Source: Armatimonadota bacterium | Lineage (GTDB): Bacteria > Bacteroidota > Ignavibacteria > OLB7 | DNA: 64,000 bases | NCBI GenBank assembly: GCA_020850315.1 | Contig: JADZEY010000030.1 | Location: 35,312-99,311, forward strand | Direction: 5' to 3' | Shown here: positions 40,427-49,115 of the stretch, one piece after another | Layout of the letters: the number at the start of each line of letters is the position of its first letter | Numbering within the stretch: position 1 is the stretch's first letter | Notes under the pieces: model-generated | Databases searched by the model: none | Seen by the model: the letters and a program-made list of their open reading frames with translations, nothing else | Told to the model about the DNA's origin: nothing | Program-made: the position numbers and the translations under genes

Positions 40427-41764
40427 ATGCTAATCCACTGCTGTTTTCCCTTCCTGATGTTCCTGCTGTTTGGTGTTGGCCAGCTTGCCGCCCAAGCCAT
40501 TGATCCTGCCGCGCTTCGCAACGACAGCCTGCTGTTCCGCAAGGTGTTGGAAATCCCCGGCGGCTACATCAACGACCATTGCTTGATCCGCAAAGATTCG
40601 TTGTGGCATTTGTTCTACACCACTGGCCAGATCAGCAGCAAGAAATGGTATCGCGACGGCAACGAAGCTGAAATCGGCCACGCGGTCAGTCCGGATCTGT
40701 TGGCGTGGAAGGTGCTGTCGCCGGCGTTCCGCACGGGCCCTGCGGGGTCGTTCAATGCGGGCCATGTCTATGCGCCCTACGTGATTGAGCGGAACGGTGT
40801 CTATGTCATGTTGTACACCGGAACGCCAGGTTCGCCAATGGCGGGGGAGCATCTCTGCTTGGCCACCTCGATCGATTTAACAACCTGGGTTCAGCATCCC
40901 GATAACCCAATTTTTCGCAATGCCAGCGGCGAAGTCATTCGGGTTTCCGAGCGCGATCCGCATATCTATTTCGAGCCGGGGGTTGGCTACATCATGTATT
41001 TCGTTGCACGGTTACGTGAGGATGAAGCAAAGGGGCGTACCGATCAGGAGTTCAGTTGCGTGGCTGCGGCCACTTCCCCCGATTTGCTGAATTGGACCGA
41101 CCACGGCCCGGTGATGGTTCGCCGAACCAACGGCTACGATGCCTTCAGCTACATGCACCCGGAGTCGCCATGTGTGATAAAGAAGGATGGCTTGTACTAT
41201 CTGTTCTACAAAAGCGGGTCGGGGATGCGGTACATCATCAGCGAAACCCCGCTTGATTTCCGCGACCGCGCCGAATACTTTTTATCCACCGCGCACGCGG
41301 GTGAAATTGTGGAGTGGGAGGGGCGTTGGTATCTCACCTCATGTAGCCGCCAGGTGAACGACATTGCTCACAAATGGAGCGACCGCACGCAGGGGCTGTT
41401 TCTTGCACGGCTTACGGGGGTTGGGCTGCACCCAATGGTTGCGCGCATTCCCGACGCGCCGAAGGAGCCGATGACGTTTTCTATCCTTCCCAAGATCGCT
41501 ACTGGCGGGGCAGTTGCTTGGCTGCGTGTGCCGCTTGGCGAGTGGTCTGCCGACACTCCATGCAGTGCCACAATTCTCAATCTGCGCACGTTCAAGGTGC
41601 AAACACTTGGCGAGGTGACGCTTCGCCAGCGATACAACGAGGAAGGGGCAACAGGGTTTGGAATGTTTTGGATGAAAACGTGGCTGATAGGGGAGGGGAG
41701 CTATCTGGTGACGGTGCAATCCCCGGTAGGGCAGCTGCACGCAACGGTGGCGATTACGCCGTAA
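40427..41764 (+). CDS. Secreted five-bladed beta-propeller glycoside hydrolase-like protein (GH32/GH43-like)
   Basis: Signal peptide; NDHCLIRKDSLWHLFYTTG, VYAPYVIERNGVYVMLYTG, ERDPHIYFEPGVGYIMYFVAR. Confidence 0.75.
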   Translation: MLIHCCFPFLMFLLFGVGQLAAQAIDPAALRNDSLLFRKVLEIPGGYINDHCLIRKDSLWHLFYTTGQISSKKWYRDGNEAEIGHAVSPDLLAWKVLSPAFRTGPAGSFNAGHVYAPYVIERNGVYVMLYTGTPGSPMAGEHLCLATSIDLTTWVQHPDNPIFRNASGEVIRVSERDPHIYFEPGVGYIMYFVARLREDEAKGRTDQEFSCVAAATSPDLLNWTDHGPVMVRRTNGYDAFSYMHPESPCVIKKDGLYYLFYKSGSGMRYIISETPLDFRDRAEYFLSTAHAGEIVEWEGRWYLTSCSRQVNDIAHKWSDRTQGLFLARLTGVGLHPMVARIPDAPKEPMTFSILPKIATGGAVAWLRVPLGEWSADTPCSATILNLRTFKVQTLGEVTLRQRYNEEGATGFGMFWMKTWLIGEGSYLVTVQSPVGQLHATVAITP

Positions 41765-41786
41765 CTGGAGGGGGGGACAGACCGGA

Positions 41787-41884
41787 TGAAGGGTGAAGGG
41801 TGAAGAGTGAAGGGTGAAGAGTGAAGGGTGAAGAGTGAAGGGTGAAGGGTGAAGGGTGAAGGGTGAAGGATGAAGGGTGAAGAA
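41787..41884. repeat. Heptanucleotide satellite (TGAAGGG)14
   Basis: 14 tandem TGAAGGG/TGAAGAG-type units counted. Confidence 0.97.
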
Positions 41885-41904
41885 CATCCTCTTCACTAAT
41901 AACC

Positions 41905-41946
41905 ACTGACTACTGACTACTGACTACTGACCACTGACCACTGACT
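41905..41946. repeat. Heptanucleotide satellite (ACTGACY)6
   Basis: Six tandem ACTGACT/ACTGACC units. Confidence 0.95.
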
Positions 41947-42000
41947 TCCTTTGGCGAATGGGGAAATGCTGAAGGCTTTGCGTAAGCCCTAAAAACAACA

Positions 42001-42032
42001 AAGGGGGAATCATCCATGGATGATTCCCCCTT
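42001..42032. terminator. 32-nt perfect palindrome, probable bidirectional terminator
   Basis: AAGGGGGAATCATCCATGGATGATTCCCCCTT between convergent genes. Confidence 0.7.
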
Positions 42033-42056
42033 CTGCTGATCTGCTGCAACTGGCTA

Positions 42057-42830
42057 CTATTTCGTTGGGGCAGCTGGGGGGGCCGGGGCTGTTGCTGGTG
42101 CTGGCGCGCCGGGGGTATTCGGTGCGCCTGGTGCGCTGGGGGCAGCCATTGTGGGCGCGCCGGCTTCGGTGAATTTGACATCGGCAGGGATCTCAAATTT
42201 TTCAGCTGGGATGCTGATGTCGGTTTCCAATTTTGTGGCGGTCATGGTCATGGTCATTCCGTTGGCACTTGATTCCAACAGCAGCGGGATGTTTTCCCAC
42301 ATCCAGACTTTTGCCGCTATGCCATCTTTGGTGAAGCTGTAGCCTTTGCACGCCTTCCCTAACAGTTCCTTCTCCCCAATCTCCTGAAGGTTAATGGCTT
42401 TTTTCTCTGCGTCGCTCAGCTTCGTGATATCTGGGGCTCCATCTCCCATCAGCCCACCTTGTGCTGGCAGTTTGGTTCCGGTTTTTTTTGTGGCATCGTA
42501 GCTGTACTGGGTGCCATCTTTTTCGATCATCCTCATATTCATTTGCTGCCCCATCACTTCGGTGTTCATTTCGCCGGATTTGCGTGCGCCGTTGTCGTCC
42601 CAGTACATCACCATTTTCATGGTCTGGCCCATGGCTTTCATATCCATTTCGATCATGCCAGATTTAATTTTCATATCCCCTTTCCCGCTGCCAGTTGTTG
42701 TGGCTGTTGCCTCGGCGGCGGGTTCTTTCATCTTGGTGGTGTCGCCAGCGTTCTTTGGCTCGTCGGCTTTTTTGCCACAGGCGGCAATCGTTAAGCAAAG
42801 CAGAAGGAGCGTTGCGGAAATGCGTTTCAT
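42057..42830 (-). CDS. Hypothetical lipoprotein with Pro/Ala-rich C-terminus
   Basis: MKRISATLLLLCLTIAACGKK lipobox; GAPTMAAPSAPGAPNTPGAPAPATAPAPPAAPTK tail. Confidence 0.75.
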   Translation of the reverse strand: MKRISATLLLLCLTIAACGKKADEPKNAGDTTKMKEPAAEATATTTGSGKGDMKIKSGMIEMDMKAMGQTMKMVMYWDDNGARKSGEMNTEVMGQQMNMRMIEKDGTQYSYDATKKTGTKLPAQGGLMGDGAPDITKLSDAEKKAINLQEIGEKELLGKACKGYSFTKDGIAAKVWMWENIPLLLESSANGMTMTMTATKLETDISIPAEKFEIPADVKFTEAGAPTMAAPSAPGAPNTPGAPAPATAPAPPAAPTK

Positions 42831-42972
42831 TACGGCTTGTTGATTGTGTGTGTGTTATGATGCGTACTCCCGCAGCCAGAGTGTGTGGCCACGGGATTGA
42901 GTTATCCATGAATGTGCGCTCACACTCGGTTCGCGGTGGAATGTTACCGCCGTTGGGAATCACCAGTGCGGC

Positions 42973-43737
42973 CTACTCCTGCGAGGTCTCTTGGGCAATG
43001 CTCAGCCCGCCGTCAATCAGCAGCGTTTGGCCGGTGATGTAGGTGGCATCGTTGGCAAGGAACCAGACGGCGTTGAAGATGTCGTCAATCGTGCCGTAGC
43101 GGCGGGCGGGGATTCGGTCGGCAGAAAGCAACGTGCCGGGGGCTGGGTCTTCGGGTATCTCAATGGTTCCCGGGGCAATGCCGTTTACCGGAATGGTGGG
43201 GGCCAACGCCCGCGCCAAAGCGCGGATTAGCTGAAGCACCGCCCCTTTTGCAACGTTGTACGGCAGTCGGTCGCGCCAGATCTGGTAGGCTCCCAACGAT
43301 GCAAAATTGATGATTCGCCCCTGCTCCCCGCGCTGGTTTATCGGCTGCTGCTGCATGATCTGGGCGGCGGCTTGTGCCGCAAAAAATTCGCTGGATAGGT
43401 TGGTCTCTATCACCTGATCCCACAACTCCTGGGTCACATCGGCAATGGGGCGGGTTGGGGGATAGATTGCTGCGTTGTTCACCAGCACATCAAGGCTGCC
43501 AAAATGATTGGCACCGGTGGCAATGGCGTTCCGGAACGCGGCGCGGTCGCGAACATCGGCCTGCACCAGCAGCCCGCGCGCGCCAAGCGATTCAACATCG
43601 CGAAGGGTTTGCTGGGCGGCTTCTTCTGAACTGCCGTAGTGGATCACAACGTTCCACTTCCGCTGCGCAAACCGCAACGCCAGCCCCCGCCCAATTCGGC
43701 GACCCGCCCCGGTGATAACAATGGTGTTGTTCTGCAT
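42973..43737 (-). CDS. SDR-family oxidoreductase
   Basis: TGAGRRIGRGLA, NNAAIYP, YNVAK catalytic motif, PG. Confidence 0.9.
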   Translation of the reverse strand: MQNNTIVITGAGRRIGRGLALRFAQRKWNVVIHYGSSEEAAQQTLRDVESLGARGLLVQADVRDRAAFRNAIATGANHFGSLDVLVNNAAIYPPTRPIADVTQELWDQVIETNLSSEFFAAQAAAQIMQQQPINQRGEQGRIINFASLGAYQIWRDRLPYNVAKGAVLQLIRALARALAPTIPVNGIAPGTIEIPEDPAPGTLLSADRIPARRYGTIDDIFNAVWFLANDATYITGQTLLIDGGLSIAQETSQE

Positions 43738-43755
43738 AACGTTTGGCCGATATGG

Positions 43756-44766
43756 TTACAGCGAAAACGGTAAACTCACCAACTCCCCGCGCCCCACTAC
43801 TCCCCCTTCTTCGCCAACCGAGCGAAGCTCCACTTGATACCCGGGAATTGCATACTGCGTGCGGATGTACGCCAACGCAATCCTTTTGCCAATCGCTGGT
43901 GATGCTGTGAGTGAGGTGATGTTGCCGATTTTCTTGGTTTCCACCGGGTCGTGCACCTCAAGCTCCATCGCTGCATTCTCCATCACTCCGTTTTGTAGCC
44001 CTTCAAGTACCATTCCCATCAAGTGGCGTTGGACTTTATCGTAGGTGTCCAGCCGGGCAATAATTTCCTGGCCGATGTAGCAGCCTTTAGTCCAGGAAAT
44101 AAACTGCGAAAGGCCGGCCTCCAGCGGGTTGTAGTTTTGGCTAAGTTCCGCGCCAACCCACGGCTGGCCGGCCTCGATCCGCAAGGTGTGCCAGGTTTCG
44201 GGGTTGATTTCCGCAATGCCTTGCTGATGCAGTTGTTGGGTCGCAGCGGGAAGGTCAGCCGTTGGCACCAGAAGCAGAAACGCCCCCGCGCCGTTCAATC
44301 GTGCGTCGCGCAAGATGATGACTCCTGTTTCGGAAACGGCGCACGTTCCGGCATCCGGCGGTGCGATCCCAAACATGGCGGCAAGCTGCGATTTTGCTTG
44401 TTCGCCATAAACGCCAATCACCGCAACTTCGGCGGTTGCATCGGCAGTGGTGAAGTCATCCATGATGGTATATTTATCCAGCCACGCCCGCACGCCAGCT
44501 ACGTCGTCCCCAAGCAGCACCATCAGCAGGTGATCGCTGAACGCCAGCACCCGGGGAACCTCAACAACGCGCCCTTTGTCGGAACTGAGTATCGTGATTG
44601 CTTCCTCGCCAGGCTGAAGCTGGCCAACGGCGTTCGTGGAAAGCCGATGCAGAAGGTCAAGCCGGTCGGTGCCGGTCCCGCGGATAACCCCACGCTGGAA
44701 CCGCACGAACACCGTGCCGCTGCGCCCGGCGGAATAATGCTCAGGATCAGGAATGCTGGTAAGCAT
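43756..44766 (-). CDS. ygfZ: YgfZ/GcvT-like folate-binding protein
   Basis: KGCYIGQEI signature. Start at 44766 (MLTSIPDPE) preferred over 44934. Confidence 0.87.
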   Translation of the reverse strand: MLTSIPDPEHYSAGRSGTVFVRFQRGVIRGTGTDRLDLLHRLSTNAVGQLQPGEEAITILSSDKGRVVEVPRVLAFSDHLLMVLLGDDVAGVRAWLDKYTIMDDFTTADATAEVAVIGVYGEQAKSQLAAMFGIAPPDAGTCAVSETGVIILRDARLNGAGAFLLLVPTADLPAATQQLHQQGIAEINPETWHTLRIEAGQPWVGAELSQNYNPLEAGLSQFISWTKGCYIGQEIIARLDTYDKVQRHLMGMVLEGLQNGVMENAAMELEVHDPVETKKIGNITSLTASPAIGKRIALAYIRTQYAIPGYQVELRSVGEEGGVVGRGELVSLPFSL

Positions 44767-44836
44767 CAGTTGATGAATAAGTGAGTGATGTTGAAAGCCT
44801 TGAACTCCACACAATAACGTTCCATCCCTTCCGGTA

Positions 44837-47800
44837 ATGCCGCTTCTTTTTCGATCTCTTTCCCTGCTGATTCTTCTTTCACTGCTTCCGGCTTCGGCTG
44901 CGGTTGCTTGGCAACAGCGGGTTGAATATACCATGGAGATTGCGCTTGACGTGCCGGCCCACAGTTACGATGGGAAGCAGACGCTGCGCTACACCAACAA
45001 CTCACCCGATACGCTCCGCGAAGTTTTCTATCACCTCTACTACGAAGCCTTCAAACCCGGAAGCGTGATGGATCGGCGCAACGCCGCGCTTCCCGATGGC
45101 CATTTGCGCATTGGCGACTTGCTTCCCGATGAACAGGGGGAAGTGAAGGTTTCGGCAATGGCGCAGGATGGGCAGGCGGTGGTTTGGAGTGTGGAGGAAA
45201 CCATCCTGCGGGTTCAGTTAGCGCAGCCGATTCCCCCGGGCGGGGCCACAACGCTTTCCATGGTCTGGCGCACACGCATCCCACAACTGACGCGGCGCGG
45301 CGGTTGGATCAGCCGCGAAGGGGTGGAGTTTTCGATGTCGCAGTGGTATCCAAAACTGTGTGAGTACGATGCCAGCGGCTGGCACAACGATGAGTACGCC
45401 GGGCGCGAATTCTACGGGGTCTGGGGGGATTTCAACGTGGCGATTACCCTTCCGGCACGGTACGTTGTTGGCGGGACTGGAGTGGTGACAAACCCGCAAG
45501 AAGCCCGCTGTGGCTACCAGGTGAAATTCCCCAACAGCAACGCGTCCGAATCGGGCATTCGCGGCTCGCGTGCGGGGAACGTTGACACACGAATTGTTGA
45601 CCCACTCGCCGACCCAATCCCATCCAGGATTGACTACCGTGACACCACCATCACCCAACCAGCAAAAGGGGAAACGGGGCTGAAGACCTGGCGATTCCGT
45701 GCTGAGAACGTCCACGATTTTGCGTGGGTTGCCGACCCCGACTACATCCACCAAATCGCAGAATGGAACGGCATCACCGTCCATCTTTTGGTGAAGCAAA
45801 GCATTGCCTCCATTTGGCGTGATGCAGCCGAATACACCATCCGCTCGATGAAATACTTCACTGAACATTTTGGGGAATACACGTGGCCGCAATTCACCGT
45901 GGCAATGGCGGGGGATGGGGGGATGGAGTATCCGATGCTGACGATGATCACTGGCTACCGTGGCCCGCAATCGCTGGCATCGGTGATTGCCCACGAGCTT
46001 GCGCACCAGTGGTTCTACGGAATGGTTGGCAACAACGAAACCCAAGAAGCATGGATGGATGAGGGGTTTGCGCAGTTCATGACCGAGGAGGTCATGCGGA
46101 ACGCTCTGTTCCCATTGCAGGGAAGCCCCTACACTGGGCTGGATGCAATGATCTACCCCTGGGACGACCACCCGTGGCACGACGTAGAATCCACCTACGG
46201 CCTAACCGTTGGCGGATTTATCGAACCCCTTTCCACCTTCCACGATTGGCACAGCGATGGCCGCACCGCCGGCGAGGTCTATTACAAAGGAATGGCAGTG
46301 CTCCGGATGCTGCGCGGGATGGTGGGGGATTCGCTGTTCAATCACGGGCTCCGAACCTACGTGAGCCGCTGGCGATACCGTCACCCGGGCTACCGCGACT
46401 TCGAGAAGGTGATGGAGGATGCGACAGGGATGCGGCTGGATTGGTTCTTCAATCAGTGGATAATCCGGAACGTGACCTGCGATTATGCGATGGACGCGCT
46501 TGGCTCCCAGCAATCGCCAAACGGAACCTGGCAGACGACGCTGGAGCTTTCCAACCGCGACCAGATTGTGATGCCGTTGGATATCCAACTCTACTACGAC
46601 GACGGAACGGTGGCCACCGCCAACATCCCGGTGGAGCTTTGGCGGAAGCCCGGGGTGACCTTCAACCTTCCCCGTTGGAAATGGATGGAACGTGAGTACA
46701 CCACCACCTTCGCCACCCCAAAGCGTGTGGTGAAAGCCGTGGTGGACCCGTCGCTTGCCATGCTTGATGTGGATCGCACCAACAACACTGCCAGCGGACG
46801 GTTTCTGGGAAATCTGCTGCCGGAAAGCAGTGTCGGCTGGTGGACCCGCTGGGACTACGCGCAGCCGCTGGATAAGTATGCCATTCGTCTGCGCCCAACG
46901 CTCTGGTATTCCCAAGCCGATGGAGTTCAGCCTGGTTTTGTGGCCGATGGCGGCTACATCTACGACCGCTACAACGCAAAAGCAGGAATCTACTACAACC
47001 TCAAATCGGGGCGGGCCGATTACGACCTCCGGTACAACAGCACGTTCGGCCTGCTTGGCCGCCAGTCGCGGGTGGAGCTGTGGGCCACCAACAACGATGG
47101 CGTGGGGGATTGGGGGGTGCAGCTCACAAAAAAAATTCCCCAACCAACCGCTGGGCAATACTCACCTCACACCTTCCGTCTTGCCGCCCAACGCCAGATG
47201 CTGGTTGGGGGAAACTATCCAAACGCCGTTGCGCCGTGGGGGGATCAATCAACCAACATCATCAGCGTTGGCTACCAGTTTGCCACGCGGCAACGGTTGG
47301 GGAACTCCTTCCGCGCCGATGCAAGTTTCGATGCCAGCGTTGCCAGCCGCAGCAGCTTTGCCCAATGGACGTTGCAAAGCCGTGGCGGGTGGCGTTGGTT
47401 GGGGTTGCAATTTGGTGGCGACCTGTTTGCCGGAACCAGCGACGGCCAGCCGCCAGCCGAGCGGTTGTTCAACGCAGCGGGGGCGCGCTCGGGCCAGATG
47501 CACCAGAATCTGATTCAGCGGTTGGCAATGAACGCACGACCCGAGTTTGCGGCGCGGAATCATCTTGCGCTTCCAACGGAAGGTTTCCTTCTTTCGCTGT
47601 TGGATAGCGATTCGGCATCTTCCCGTTATGGCCGCAGTCTGCTGAACGGCAGGGTGACGTTCGGCAATCTGAACCCATTCAGCTGGCTGATCCCGACCCC
47701 GTACCTGCGTGAGTTCGACGTTTCGGCGTATGGCGCGGCGGGGTGGCTGTTCCCGGGCGAAGTGAGGCTTGATGCGTTCAACACCATCCATGCTGAAGCA

Positions 47801-47986
47801 GGGGTTATTGCATCGGTAGATCTGTTGGAGTTTCTGGATGAACTCTTCCTTCCCTCGGCCATTGTTGCCGCGCTGGATGCCCCCGCCCCGGTTCGCCTAA
47901 GCCTGCACCTTCCGCTCTGGGCAAGCTCACCATTGCTTCGTGAAGAAGGGGTGAAGTATCGGTTTGCTGTGGGGGTAAGTTGGTAA
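44837..47986 (+). CDS. Secreted M1-family metallopeptidase
   Basis: Signal peptide; AGDGGMEYPM and HELAHQWFYGMVGNNETQEAWMDEGFA (HExxH-18-E). Confidence 0.92.
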   Translation: MPLLFRSLSLLILLSLLPASAAVAWQQRVEYTMEIALDVPAHSYDGKQTLRYTNNSPDTLREVFYHLYYEAFKPGSVMDRRNAALPDGHLRIGDLLPDEQGEVKVSAMAQDGQAVVWSVEETILRVQLAQPIPPGGATTLSMVWRTRIPQLTRRGGWISREGVEFSMSQWYPKLCEYDASGWHNDEYAGREFYGVWGDFNVAITLPARYVVGGTGVVTNPQEARCGYQVKFPNSNASESGIRGSRAGNVDTRIVDPLADPIPSRIDYRDTTITQPAKGETGLKTWRFRAENVHDFAWVADPDYIHQIAEWNGITVHLLVKQSIASIWRDAAEYTIRSMKYFTEHFGEYTWPQFTVAMAGDGGMEYPMLTMITGYRGPQSLASVIAHELAHQWFYGMVGNNETQEAWMDEGFAQFMTEEVMRNALFPLQGSPYTGLDAMIYPWDDHPWHDVESTYGLTVGGFIEPLSTFHDWHSDGRTAGEVYYKGMAVLRMLRGMVGDSLFNHGLRTYVSRWRYRHPGYRDFEKVMEDATGMRLDWFFNQWIIRNVTCDYAMDALGSQQSPNGTWQTTLELSNRDQIVMPLDIQLYYDDGTVATANIPVELWRKPGVTFNLPRWKWMEREYTTTFATPKRVVKAVVDPSLAMLDVDRTNNTASGRFLGNLLPESSVGWWTRWDYAQPLDKYAIRLRPTLWYSQADGVQPGFVADGGYIYDRYNAKAGIYYNLKSGRADYDLRYNSTFGLLGRQSRVELWATNNDGVGDWGVQLTKKIPQPTAGQYSPHTFRLAAQRQMLVGGNYPNAVAPWGDQSTNIISVGYQFATRQRLGNSFRADASFDASVASRSSFAQWTLQSRGGWRWLGLQFGGDLFAGTSDGQPPAERLFNAAGARSGQMHQNLIQRLAMNARPEFAARNHLALPTEGFLLSLLDSDSASSRYGRSLLNGRVTFGNLNPFSWLIPTPYLREFDVSAYGAAGWLFPGEVRLDAFNTIHAEAGVIASVDLLEFLDELFLPSAIVAALDAPAPVRLSLHLPLWASSPLLREEGVKYRFAVGVSW

Positions 47987-48140
47987 TTGGGGGAAGTGCA
48001 ATGGCGGGGGGAGTGACGGAGATGGGACTGGCGGGTGAGCCCACTCACCCGCTCATGCTGAGCTTGGGGGAAGTGCAATGGCGGGGGGAGTGACGGAGAT
48101 GGGACTGGCGGGTGAGCCCACTCACCCGCTCATGCTGAGC
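47987..48140. repeat. 77-bp tandem duplication (x2)
   Basis: ttgggggaagtgcaatggcggggggagtgacggagatgggactggcgggtgagcccactcacccgctcatgctgagc at 47987 and 48064, identical by eye. Confidence 0.95.
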
Positions 48141-48173
48141 TTGTCGAAGCATTCTTGCGAGCGACAGTGAGAT
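48128..48173. repeat. 55-bp-family dispersed repeat, copy C (inverted)
   Basis: Reverse complement reads TCTCACTGTCGCTCGCAAGAATGCTTCGACAAGCTCAGCATGAGC. Confidence 0.8.
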
Positions 48174-48374
48174 CAGTATCCTTCGGAGAAGTTCGCGAGA
48201 TGAGCTTGCGCCGCTGCTTGTCGAAGACCCCGACATCGGTCGGGGCAATGACAAGGAGGTGACGGGTGCTGAGATTGCCAAAGCATTGAAACATCTACCT
48301 CTACCACAAACTCCATTCAAAACAACTTCCACACACACTCTCTTTTTGCAACTGGCCACTAACCACAAACCACC

Positions 48375-49040
48375 ATGAACATTGCAGTGCTTGGGACCGG
48401 AGTTGTTGGCAGAACGATTGCCACAAAACTTGTTGAGCTTGGCCATTCCGTGCGGATGGGATCGCGTAGTGCCGATAATCCAAAAGCCATTGAATGGGCC
48501 GCATCGGCAGGGGAGAACGGATCGCACGGGACGTTTGCCGATGCCGCAGCGTTTGGCCAGGTTGTTTTCCTTTGTCTGCTTGGGGCGGGAACATTGGAAG
48601 CATTGGAGCTTGCCGAAGAAGACAACGTGGATGATAAAATCATCATTGACATCACCAACCCGCTTGACTTTTCGAAGGCAGATTTTGCGCGTGGGATCGG
48701 CCCAACGCTGTACATCAGCGGCGGCGGTGATTCGCTGGGGGAGCAGGTGCAGCGGCGGGTTCCGGGGGCGCATGTGGTGAAGGCACTGAACACCGTCACC
48801 GCAAATATCATGGTGAACCCAGGGATGCTTTCGGGCCATCACCACCTGTTTATTTGCGGCAACAATGCCGAAGCGAAATCGCAGGTTAGCGGCTGGCTGC
48901 GGGAGTGGTTCGGCTGGGAATCTATTCTGGATATCGGCGACATCACCGGCGCGCGCGCCACCGAAGGGCAGATGCTTCTGTGGCTGAAGCTGTGGGGCGC
49001 GTTGGGAACGCCGAACTTTAATCTGCAGGTGGTGAGGTGA
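48375..49040 (+). CDS. NAD(P)-binding F420-dependent NADP oxidoreductase-like protein
   Basis: MNIAVLGTGVVGRTIATKLVELGHSVRMGSR Rossmann; KALNTV motif. Confidence 0.82.
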   Translation: MNIAVLGTGVVGRTIATKLVELGHSVRMGSRSADNPKAIEWAASAGENGSHGTFADAAAFGQVVFLCLLGAGTLEALELAEEDNVDDKIIIDITNPLDFSKADFARGIGPTLYISGGGDSLGEQVQRRVPGAHVVKALNTVTANIMVNPGMLSGHHHLFICGNNAEAKSQVSGWLREWFGWESILDIGDITGARATEGQMLLWLKLWGALGTPNFNLQVVR

Positions 49041-49055
49041 TGAGAAAATAGCCAC

Positions 49056-49090
49056 AAAAAAAAGCCCCCGGCGGTGTTGGCCGGGGGCTT
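49056..49090 (-). terminator. Rho-independent terminator of the 49116-51218 gene
   Basis: GCCCCCGGC-ggtgttg-GCCGGGGGC; T8 tract on minus strand. Confidence 0.82.
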
Positions 49091-49115
49091 CGGGAGGGAG
49101 AAAAGTGCAGCAGAT

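Noticed and set aside
41339-41896. ORF with SPFTLHPSPFTLHP repeats
   Set aside because: Translation of the heptanucleotide satellite, antisense to the glycosidase 3' end.
45218-47158. Minus-strand ORFs of ~320 aa opposite the M1 peptidase
   Set aside because: Opposite a clear HExxH metallopeptidase; composition typical of antisense ORFs.
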